Shown in pieces: positions 17,951 to 24,902 of a stretch of 27,777 nt of DNA. The notes under the pieces are model-generated. The model had not been told where the DNA came from. It searched no databases and saw nothing but the letters and a program-made list of their open reading frames with translations. Both the position numbers and the translations under genes were made by a program. This stretch comes from a virus. How positions within the stretch are numbered: the stretch's first letter is position 1; each line of letters opens with the position of its first letter. The stretch lies in the IMG/VR virus record IMGVR_UViG_3300031216_000053, positions 1 through 27,777 of that record; one strand, 5' to 3'.

Positions 17951-19564
17951 TTGCCCGTGACAACCTTTAAGGAAGATCTTGCCTTCATAGACAGCCTGTC
18001 CCGCGAGGACAAGATCAACCTCATGGAGTCGCTGAAAAATCGACAACCCTCATTAGTCACACATCCAGGACCGCAGACGATGGCGGCTGAGAGCGAAGCG
18101 GATCTCACGCTATACGGTGGAGCAGCCGGTGGCGGCAAGACGTTCCTTGCCATCATACTCGCCCTGACCAAACACCGACGAACCCTGATCATACGAAAAG
18201 AAGCCAGTCAGCTATACGCCATGCAGGATGAGATCGAAACAATCCTCGGCGGGCGCGAAGGTTTTAACAGTCAGAACGGTATCTGGCGACTACCGAACAA
18301 CGAGATAACAGATCCTTACGACGAGAAGCCTACGAGACAGATTCGTTTCGGAGGTCTTAACAAACCAGGAGATGCCGCGAAATATCAAGGCGCTCCCCGT
18401 GACTTACTGGTGATCGATGAAGCAGCAAACATATCCTATGGCGAATTCTCATATCTCACGGTATGGGAAAGAACCGCCTCAGAGGGACAGAAGACAAGAA
18501 CACTTCTCTGTTCCAATCCCCCAACAGATGCTACCGGAATGTGGATGGTCAGGATCTTCCGACCTTGGCTCGATCCAGACCACGATAATCCCGCTGTTGA
18601 CGGTGAGCTTCGCTGGTTTGTTATTGTGGAGGACGACGATTACGAGGTTGAGTGCGAAGGTGACTATATCATTGATAGGGATGATGGGATGGTCAGACTT
18701 GCTCTACCGGAGGAAATGCTCGATTCTGGAAACAGTATCTACTCGGCTCAATCGAGGACTTTCATAAGCGCGAAGGTCGACGACAACCCTCACATGATCC
18801 AATCAGGCTACAAGCAGAAACTACAACGACTACCGAAGCATTTGCGGGAACGTATGCTCGACGGTAAGTTCCTGTCGTCGCTAGAAGATGACCAGATGCA
18901 AGTCATACCTAGTGAATGGGTAGACCTCGCTATGCAACGGTGGAAAGACAGCGAGGATAAATCGTACACTAGAATGTCAGCTATGGGGGTAGATCCGGCT
19001 CGCGGCGGGCAAGATGAGATGACCATAATGACAAGGCATGGGTTCTGGTATTCCCCGATCATGAAGATTCCAGGAAAGGAAGTACCAACAGGATCGCTTA
19101 GTGCTGCTCGTGTTGTTATGGCAAGGCGAGACGGATGCAGGGTATACTGCGATGTGATTGGCATAGGTTCGTCAACCTACGACAAGCTTGTCGAAAACCA
19201 CATCGATGTCGATCCAATCGTAGGTAACGAAGGTAGTGATGCCATAAGTAAGGACGGTCTGTTTCACTTTAGGAATCTCAGAGCGGAACTGTTTTGGCGA
19301 TTGCGCGAGTCGTTAGATCCAGAAAGTGGTGACTTTATTATGTTGCCGCCAGACAAAAAGATGAAAGAGGATCTGTGTGCATTCAAGTACAAAATCTTGG
19401 AAGGGAATGTGATACAGGTCGAATCTAAGAAAGAAGTTAAGATGCGACTTAACCGATCACCCGATGCAGGCGACTGTGTTTTGTACACTTCCCGTGACGC
19501 CCCGATGCTATCTGACTTGCGTAAAGGGTCAAAACAGTTTAAAGTCCGACGATGTTTATCCTAA
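17951..19564 (+). CDS. Terminase large subunit
   Basis: This is the packaging ATPase-nuclease, 537 aa, a normal length. Walker A lies in LYGGAAGGGKTFLAII at about residues 54-68; Walker B is LLVIDEAANIS at about 151-161. A coupling-type motif TLLCSNPPT follows. The nuclease domain has MGVDPARGGQDEMTIM at about 345-360 (first acidic residue), VYCDVIGIGSSTYDKL, and RSPDAGDCVL near the end. The start may be TTG at 17951, directly after the previous TAA, or GTG at 17957; no strong ribosome binding site is present, so coupling to the 59-aa gene is likely. It assembles with the portal at 19901. Confidence 0.93.
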   Translation: MPVTTFKEDLAFIDSLSREDKINLMESLKNRQPSLVTHPGPQTMAAESEADLTLYGGAAGGGKTFLAIILALTKHRRTLIIRKEASQLYAMQDEIETILGGREGFNSQNGIWRLPNNEITDPYDEKPTRQIRFGGLNKPGDAAKYQGAPRDLLVIDEAANISYGEFSYLTVWERTASEGQKTRTLLCSNPPTDATGMWMVRIFRPWLDPDHDNPAVDGELRWFVIVEDDDYEVECEGDYIIDRDDGMVRLALPEEMLDSGNSIYSAQSRTFISAKVDDNPHMIQSGYKQKLQRLPKHLRERMLDGKFLSSLEDDQMQVIPSEWVDLAMQRWKDSEDKSYTRMSAMGVDPARGGQDEMTIMTRHGFWYSPIMKIPGKEVPTGSLSAARVVMARRDGCRVYCDVIGIGSSTYDKLVENHIDVDPIVGNEGSDAISKDGLFHFRNLRAELFWRLRESLDPESGDFIMLPPDKKMKEDLCAFKYKILEGNVIQVESKKEVKMRLNRSPDAGDCVLYTSRDAPMLSDLRKGSKQFKVRRCLS

Positions 19565-19580
19565 CCACGAGAGCGAGAAA

Positions 19581-19895
19581 ATGAATAAGAAAGTCCTAAC
19601 ACCTTTAGATATTGCAGTAGCAACAATCGCTAAAAATGAAAAGGCCGAACCGGAGCCTATGACTCAGCAGGAGTGTGAGAACTGGATCGTGCTCAAAGGT
19701 CAGTCAGGTGAAAGGTGGTTCGAGCTTAAGATCCTGGATCCAGAAGTCGGGCAAGATCCAACAATGGTGAAGCTAATGGAAACTGTTAACGATATGATTT
19801 TCCAAGGTATACAGGGTATGCCTTTTATGGAATCTGAAAAACAACGAGCAAAGGATGCCGACAAATCCAAATCTGATATTACACTGAAAAGGTAA
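19581..19895 (+). CDS. Hypothetical late protein, 104 aa
   Basis: ATG at 19581 follows GAGCGAGAAA. This acidic-amphipathic protein has a probable central beta region (ENWIVLKGQSGERWFELKIL) and helical ends (MKLMETVNDMIFQG is close to the run seen; the tail is charged, RAKDADKSKSDITLKR). It lies between large terminase and portal, where many podoviruses carry a small gene of unknown role. No family is recognised. Confidence 0.65.
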   Translation: MNKKVLTPLDIAVATIAKNEKAEPEPMTQQECENWIVLKGQSGERWFELKILDPEVGQDPTMVKLMETVNDMIFQGIQGMPFMESEKQRAKDADKSKSDITLKR

Positions 19896-19900
19896 AACCT

Positions 19901-21556
19901 ATGACCCCGCAAGAGATTAAGACACGGTACGATGCGTTGTGGGGTTTGCGCAAAAGCGCAGAATCCACATGGGATCTAATTGAAAAATTCATAGTGCCTT
20001 TAAAGGGCGGCAAGTTTTTTCAGGATCAATCCTCAGAGCATGAGGTCGATTGGAGGCGCGGCAGAGATGTCTTCGACTCGACTGCAATCCTAGCCTGTAA
20101 CACACTGGCAAGCTCTGTACACGGTGCGTTGACTAACCCTTCTAACCGATGGTTTGGTTTACGGTTCCGACAGGACAAGCTTAATCTCGACGAAGAAGCA
20201 AAAGAATGGTTGCAGGCTTGCGCCGAGAAGATGTGGTATGCTTTGGTAGAGTCTGACTTTAACCTACAGATCAACGAAGCTTATCTGGATCTATGCGGCT
20301 TTGGTACATCGTGTATCGTAGAAGAAGCCGAAAGTGAAACCGAGTGGAAGGGTATAGACTTCTCAACTCTCCCGATCCGAGAGATCTACTTTGAACAAGA
20401 TCACAAAGGAGGCATACGTACCTTCTACCGTCGACATCAGTGGACACCTTTGCAGATCGTCGACAAGTTCGGCGAGAAGGGTGTTACCGATGCGATCAAA
20501 GAAAAGGCCAAGCTGCCTAATCAGGCCGATAACAAGCTGACGGTCATCATGTGCATTTATCCTCGTAAGGATAAAAAGGATGCCGACACAACCAAGATCC
20601 TGACTCCAGAGCAAAGACCATACGGTTTCAAGTTCGTACTTCATGAAACCGCAGAGATGTTAGGTGATGAAGGTGGCTACTATGAAATGCCCGCATTCCT
20701 GCCGAGATGGCAAAAGACATCAGGCTCTATGTGGGGCTATGGTCCTGGAACTATAGCTATAAGTGATGCCATGACCCTGAACACTATGGTAGAGCAGCGA
20801 CTAGCTGCAGCCGCGAAAGTCATTGACCCTGCTACACTGGTAACTGAGCGCGGCCTGATGAGCGATCTCGATCTACGTGCAGGCGGTCATACCGTTGTCA
20901 GATCTATGGACTCCATCAGGGAGTTTGAATCAAAAGCCCGTTTTGATGTCGCCGATCAACTCATATTGGATTACCGGATCAATATAAACAAAATCTTTCT
21001 GGTGGACAGACTTGAACTCAAAGAATCCCCTGCAATGACTGCTACCGAAGTCAATGCGCGATTCGATCTTATGCAACGTCTGTTGGGACCAGTATTCGGC
21101 AGACTGCAAACGGATCTGCTAGATCCGTTGATCGAAAGAACCTTCCGCATACTACTGCGATCAGGACAGCTACCTGAGATGCCGAATGTTGTTTTGGAAT
21201 CTAAAGGTGATTTTGATGTCGACTATATCGGGCCTATGGCTAGAGCGCAGAAGTCCGACAGTATCGCCATGATGGCGCAATGGATGTCAATGATGACAGA
21301 GTTTGCACAAGCGTACCCTGAATTGTCTGTATTGCCTGATGCAGAGTCTTTCGGTAGAGAGACAGCTAAAGCTATGGATGTTCCTGCGACGATCATCAGA
21401 TCCAAAGAGGAAGTGAAGGTTGAGGTCAACAAAAAGAGGCAGGACGCTATCGAAGCTAGACAAATGGAAATGTTGGCTATGGGCGGCAAGGCTACATCCG
21501 ATTTGGGCAAAGGTGCGAAACAGTTTGCCGAAGCGGGTATGCCTGTTAATCAATAA
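19901..21556 (+). CDS. Head-tail connector (portal) protein
   Basis: This 551-aa protein fits the T7 gp8-type connector family in length and motifs: an N-terminal EIKTRYDALWGLRKSAESTW, WRRGRDVFDSTAILACNTLA, LTNPSNRWFGLRF, YLDLCGFGTSCI, and the clip/stem-like PAMTATEVNARFDLMQRLLG then PVFGRLQTDLLDPLIERTF. It should form the dodecameric ring at the capsid vertex through which DNA is packaged, bound by the large terminase. AAGG lies about eight bases before the ATG. The tail is Gln/Lys-rich and helical. The gene is followed by hairpin copy 7. Confidence 0.93.
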   Translation: MTPQEIKTRYDALWGLRKSAESTWDLIEKFIVPLKGGKFFQDQSSEHEVDWRRGRDVFDSTAILACNTLASSVHGALTNPSNRWFGLRFRQDKLNLDEEAKEWLQACAEKMWYALVESDFNLQINEAYLDLCGFGTSCIVEEAESETEWKGIDFSTLPIREIYFEQDHKGGIRTFYRRHQWTPLQIVDKFGEKGVTDAIKEKAKLPNQADNKLTVIMCIYPRKDKKDADTTKILTPEQRPYGFKFVLHETAEMLGDEGGYYEMPAFLPRWQKTSGSMWGYGPGTIAISDAMTLNTMVEQRLAAAAKVIDPATLVTERGLMSDLDLRAGGHTVVRSMDSIREFESKARFDVADQLILDYRININKIFLVDRLELKESPAMTATEVNARFDLMQRLLGPVFGRLQTDLLDPLIERTFRILLRSGQLPEMPNVVLESKGDFDVDYIGPMARAQKSDSIAMMAQWMSMMTEFAQAYPELSVLPDAESFGRETAKAMDVPATIIRSKEEVKVEVNKKRQDAIEARQMEMLAMGGKATSDLGKGAKQFAEAGMPVNQ

Positions 21557-21574
21557 GTTGCGTCAAAGCAACTT
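21555..21574. repeat. GTTGC-N6-GCAAC hairpin, copy 7
   Basis: AAGTTGC-gtcaaa-GCAACTT forms a 7-bp stem. It begins at the end of the portal stop codon and ends 16 bases before the next start. There is no T-run, so mRNA processing or stability is as likely as termination. Confidence 0.7.
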
Positions 21575-21590
21575 AAAAGCGGAGTAAGGT

Positions 21591-21845
21591 ATGAGCGAAA
21601 TGTCAGTAAAAGAAAAGCGAGAAGCGTTATTGCGCAAGATCAGGGTAAAGGCCGGAGTAGTGGCTGATTTTATGAACTCTGAGCTTGGCAAAAAATTCAT
21701 AGCGGCCTTGGAAGAATCTTTTTACGAGGGTGATATGGTGGGCGAAACTCCCTACGACACGTACTTCAATTTAGGTCGTCGTGATGTAGTGGAGTTTCTT
21801 AAATCTTTACAACGAATAAATGAGCGAGACAAAGACCATGCTTGA
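21591..21845 (+). CDS. Small Bbp19-like phage protein, 84 aa
   Basis: ATG at 21591 follows GGAGTAAGGT. The product is helical and acidic, with FMNSELGKKFIAALEE and TPYDTYFNLGRRDVVEFLKS. The GRRDVV pattern and the place just after the portal are typical of the small Bbp19-type family of podoviruses, whose function is not established. The end overlaps the scaffold gene start region. Confidence 0.68.
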   Translation: MSEMSVKEKREALLRKIRVKAGVVADFMNSELGKKFIAALEESFYEGDMVGETPYDTYFNLGRRDVVEFLKSLQRINERDKDHA

Positions 21846-22704
21846 ATTACCCGAAGGTTGGCGGGAACAATTACCCGAAGAAGTGCGTAACAGTGGTGTA
21901 CTGGATGATGTTAAATCCATAGATCAAATGGCTACTATGATAGTCAATGCGCGTAAATTACAATCACAACAGATCAGTATTCCTGGTGAAGATGTTGCAT
22001 CGGAAAAGCGCGAAGCTTTCCTGTTGGATCTGCAAAAGAAGATCCCTGATTTGGTATATGTCGGTGAAGGTGCTGACATGAATCATATCTATGATCGTAT
22101 GGGGCGACCCAAAGAGCCAACCGAATATGAGTTGCCCGACATACCAGATCCCCTGAAAGACAACTTCGCGCACTTGACCGATAAGGCGCATGAACTAGGT
22201 GTCACTAAAGGGCAGATGAAAGGTTTGTCCGAGTCTATCCTGAAAGACTTTGAAGACAACACTGCCAAGCAACGCAGCTACATGGAAGATATCAAGAAAG
22301 GTATCGAAACTGAATTCGGTGAAGCTGCTGATGAAAAGTTGATCAACGCTGCTGAGTTTGCACGTAAAGTCGGCTTTGACGATAAGCTAGTTAAGGCTAT
22401 CGAAGAAGGCAGTGTGGGCGCAGGTAACATCAAAGCACTCGACAAGCTAATGGAGGGGTTTAGAAACTCCGGCCCTCGTATCGGTGATGATCATGGCGGC
22501 AACGATCTTGACAGGCTAACACCTGAACAAGCCGAGATGAAAATCAACGAAATTCACAACAATAAGGAACATCCTTATTGGGACGGATCATCCCCTGCAC
22601 ATAACGCCGCAGTGAAGAAAATGGTTGAGCTTACGCGGGCTGCTGATGCCGGTAAGAAGAAAACCGAAACTGAGGAATTTCGTGACGCCTTATTAGGGCG
22701 CTAA
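21838..22704 (+). CDS. Capsid scaffolding protein
   Basis: The protein is 288 aa from ATG 21838 (MLELPEGWREQLPEEV), or 294 aa from ATG 21820; both overlap the previous gene. It is strongly acidic and helical, with ADMNHIYDRMGRPKEPTEYE near residue 80, the recognised element of phage scaffolds, followed by LPDIPDPLKDNFAHLTDKAH and a long charged helix region. The C-terminal quarter contains EHPYWDGSSPAHNAAVKKM, another common feature of this family. It stands between portal and capsid genes, the usual place. It should guide procapsid assembly and leave before maturation. Confidence 0.88.
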   Translation: MLELPEGWREQLPEEVRNSGVLDDVKSIDQMATMIVNARKLQSQQISIPGEDVASEKREAFLLDLQKKIPDLVYVGEGADMNHIYDRMGRPKEPTEYELPDIPDPLKDNFAHLTDKAHELGVTKGQMKGLSESILKDFEDNTAKQRSYMEDIKKGIETEFGEAADEKLINAAEFARKVGFDDKLVKAIEEGSVGAGNIKALDKLMEGFRNSGPRIGDDHGGNDLDRLTPEQAEMKINEIHNNKEHPYWDGSSPAHNAAVKKMVELTRAADAGKKKTETEEFRDALLGR

Positions 22705-22709
22705 ACTTG

Positions 22710-22746
22710 TTGACAAATGTGGGGATTGTGGAGCATAATCCCCACA
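22710..22746 (+). promoter_or_regulatory. Promoter TTGACA-18-CATAAT with overlapping inverted repeat
   Basis: TTGACA (22710-22715), an 18-bp spacer and CATAAT (22734-22739) form a good sigma70-like promoter for the capsid gene. A 10-bp perfect inverted repeat TGTGGGGATT (22718-22727) / AATCCCCACA (22737-22746) covers the spacer and the -10 box, and may be an operator. There is no T-run, so the stem is not a standard terminator. Confidence 0.65.
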
Positions 22747-22847
22747 ACTAAACCCAGTGACTACCAACACGGCTTGCTGGTAAAAGTATTCGGGCCAGAA
22801 TATTCTGCTACCTCTGATCTATTAACATTTTTTAGGAGGTTAGCGTA

Positions 22848-23723
22848 ATGGCTACCGATATTGATAAAGTCTATATTTCCACATTCGAACGTACCTTGCG
22901 CCATCTCGCGCAACAAGCAATCACCCGTCTCCGTCCTTTCGTTACTGAAAGATCTGGCGAAGGTAAAGACCACGCATGGGAAAGGTTGAGTGCTTCAACT
23001 TCTACCAGTAAAGCTGCCGGTCTGGTAGCAACCCCTTCTACTGGTGGAACTTACAGTAGACGTTTGTCTATCGCCGCAACTGAACATGCCGGTGATACCA
23101 CACAGCAAGAAGACATCGTACAGATGTTGATCGATCCGAACTCCAATCAGGCAATGTCACTCGCAATGGCAATTCGCCGAGCATGGGATACGGCGATCCT
23201 CGCTGCTGCCACTGGTGCTGCCACTGACGGTGATGGTGCAGCCGTTGCCTTCGATACGGCAAACCAGCAAATCGCTCCTGGATCTGCGATCACGTTTGAT
23301 CTCATTACTCAAGTGCAGGAAAAGTTTCTGGAAAACGACATCGAGCTTGATGTCCCCAAGGTGTTTGTTATTGGACCGAAACAGGTTCGCAAGTTGATGC
23401 AACTGACCGAGCAGACATCTGCCGACTACGTTCATCGCGAGTCCCTGCAACGTCTGTCAACTACCGGCATTGTCCCTAACTGGATGGGCTTTACGTGGGT
23501 CATGTCGACCCTGTTGAACATCACTGCGGGTACGCCCGATACCATCGACTGCGTTGCCTTCACGAAGCGCGGATTGGGTATGCAGGTCAACCGTGAAATG
23601 CTTGTCCGTGTTGCAGAAGATCCAACGAACTCTTTTGCATGGCGCATTTACTGTGCCACTACCTTCGGTATAGTACGAACCGAAGATGAGCATGTGGTCT
23701 GGCTGCAAGTGCAGAACACGTAA
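22848..23723 (+). CDS. Major capsid protein
   Basis: This 291-aa protein has an ideal Shine-Dalgarno sequence (TAGGAGG, eight bases upstream), its own promoter and its own terminator, as expected for the most abundant protein. Motifs match the phage capsid-like family: YISTFERTLRHLAQQAITRL, STGGTYSRRLSIAATEHAGD, DIVQMLIDPNSNQAMSLAMA, VPKVFVIGPKQVRKLM, and the end RIYCATTFGIVRTEDEHVVW. It probably has the HK97 fold. It is shorter than T7 gp10 (about 345 aa) but within range for related phages. No processing site is evident. Confidence 0.88.
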   Translation: MATDIDKVYISTFERTLRHLAQQAITRLRPFVTERSGEGKDHAWERLSASTSTSKAAGLVATPSTGGTYSRRLSIAATEHAGDTTQQEDIVQMLIDPNSNQAMSLAMAIRRAWDTAILAAATGAATDGDGAAVAFDTANQQIAPGSAITFDLITQVQEKFLENDIELDVPKVFVIGPKQVRKLMQLTEQTSADYVHRESLQRLSTTGIVPNWMGFTWVMSTLLNITAGTPDTIDCVAFTKRGLGMQVNREMLVRVAEDPTNSFAWRIYCATTFGIVRTEDEHVVWLQVQNT

Positions 23724-23740
23724 TCGGTGTTTAACCTGTA

Positions 23741-23774
23741 AGGGAAAGTTGCTCCTACGCAACTTTCCCTTTTC
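23741..23774 (+). terminator. Strong intrinsic terminator after the capsid gene (hairpin copy 8)
   Basis: A perfect 12-bp stem AGGGAAAGTTGC / GCAACTTTCCCT with the 6-base loop TCCTAC is followed by TTTTC. It contains the GTTGC-N6-GCAAC core of the dispersed hairpin family, here extended into a full Rho-independent terminator. Confidence 0.88.
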
Positions 23775-23799
23775 TCAAACTTAATAGAGCGATCCAATT

Positions 23800-24060
23800 A
23801 TGAAAAAGCATATAACCCAATCTGAGTTAACCAGAACTCGCAAACTTATCTCTCAAGGTGTTACTAAGGTGTCCGAAATCCAGAAGTACGTTTTCTGTGA
23901 TGCCTCCTGCATTCGTCGAGTTGTCAAGGTGGCTGAAAATCAGGCTGAAAAGTCTGAACAGAACGAAACGAAAGCGGATGTAGACAAGGACGAGCCGCAA
24001 GGTGCTGCCGCCAAGGCTGCTGCCAAAAAAGCTGCTAAGAAAGTAGATCCGCTTTCTTAG
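23800..24060 (+). CDS. Hypothetical late protein with basic Ala/Lys tail
   Basis: The protein has 86 aa. The first 50 residues look like a small helix-turn-helix-type fold (SELTRTRKLISQGVTKVSEI, then CDASCIRRVVKVAENQ). An acidic stretch follows, then a low-complexity tail AAAKAAAKKAAKKVDPLS. Only GAG is visible as a weak ribosome binding site before the ATG. It lies after the capsid terminator. Similar proteins occur in podoviruses between capsid and tail genes; DNA binding is plausible but unproven. Confidence 0.62.
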   Translation: MKKHITQSELTRTRKLISQGVTKVSEIQKYVFCDASCIRRVVKVAENQAEKSEQNETKADVDKDEPQGAAAKAAAKKAAKKVDPLS

Positions 24061-24086
24061 GACTCAAACCCTAAACGGGAGTTATC

Positions 24087-24287
24087 ATGATCCGATCTAC
24101 AACAAACGAAACCATTGCAAGTGCCACTAAAGAAGCGGCTAACCCTGCTGCCAATGATGGTATCGCCGGTGAAAGCATCGAGCTTGTCGACACTAACGCG
24201 GGCATCGCCGAAAAGAAAGATAGCGAAGCTCGCGTGGCAGGCCAGACTACAACTCCGGCTAGTGCCTTCAACGGTACATACGAGTAA
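24087..24287 (+). CDS. Hypothetical late protein, 66 aa
   Basis: ATG at 24087 has GGGAG six bases upstream. The protein is small, Ala/Thr/Asn-rich and acidic (TIASATKEAANPAANDGI, IELVDTNAGIAEKKD), with an end of low complexity (TTTPASAFNGTYE). It probably lacks a rigid fold. It lies directly before the tail tubular A-like gene. No family is recognised; a minor head or assembly accessory is possible. Confidence 0.6.
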   Translation: MIRSTTNETIASATKEAANPAANDGIAGESIELVDTNAGIAEKKDSEARVAGQTTTPASAFNGTYE

Positions 24288-24292
24288 ACCGA

Positions 24293-24901
24293 ATGGCTCT
24301 CTCAGAGGTATCCGTATGCAATCAAGCTCTAATCTGGCTTGGTGGAAACGTCATAACCGCCCTGACTGACGGTTCTGCGGAAGCCATAGCCTGTAATGCC
24401 GTATATGACCCTCTGAGGGATGCCGTACTGGAAGATCGTGAATGGACGTTTGCTGTAGCTAGGATACAACCTGCGGCTCTTGTAGCTACACCTGTGTTTG
24501 GATTTGATAAGCAATTTCAGATCCCCTCTAACGTAATACGAGTCCTACAGGTATCTGATGCAACAGCAGGGGTAATAGGATCTAGCGCGACAATGCAGGG
24601 ACGTTACAACAAGGTCGAGTGGCTGCGTGAAGGTGACACCATCGTAGCCAACAACGTCGACGCTATTTATGCAAGGGTGTTGACTCGGATCACAGATGTT
24701 ACAAAATTCAGTCCTGCTTTTGTGCAGGCACTAGCCGCCAGAATAGCTATGGATCTGGCGATACCGATTGCGGGTAGCAGGGAGCTGCAGTCTGATATGG
24801 CTGCCCTGTATGGTGAGAAGCTTAGAATGGCTGCGTCAACTGATGGGCTGCAAGGTCGATCATACATTACAAGATCAAACGAGTTTACAGAAGTGAGATA
24901 A
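24293..24901 (+). CDS. Tail tubular protein A-like (gp11-type) adaptor
   Basis: This 202-aa protein matches the T7 gp11-like family in length and landmarks: MALSEVSVCNQALIWLGGN, ACNAVYDPLRDAVLEDREWT, FDKQFQIPSNVIRVLQVSD, VEWLREGDTIVANNVDAIYA and a helical end with FVQALAARIAMDLAIPIAGS. It forms the adaptor ring between the connector (19901) and the nozzle. It follows the 66-aa gene by five bases, and the tail tubular B gene begins two bases after its stop. Confidence 0.9.
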   Translation: MALSEVSVCNQALIWLGGNVITALTDGSAEAIACNAVYDPLRDAVLEDREWTFAVARIQPAALVATPVFGFDKQFQIPSNVIRVLQVSDATAGVIGSSATMQGRYNKVEWLREGDTIVANNVDAIYARVLTRITDVTKFSPAFVQALAARIAMDLAIPIAGSRELQSDMAALYGEKLRMAASTDGLQGRSYITRSNEFTEVR

Positions 24902-24902
24902 T

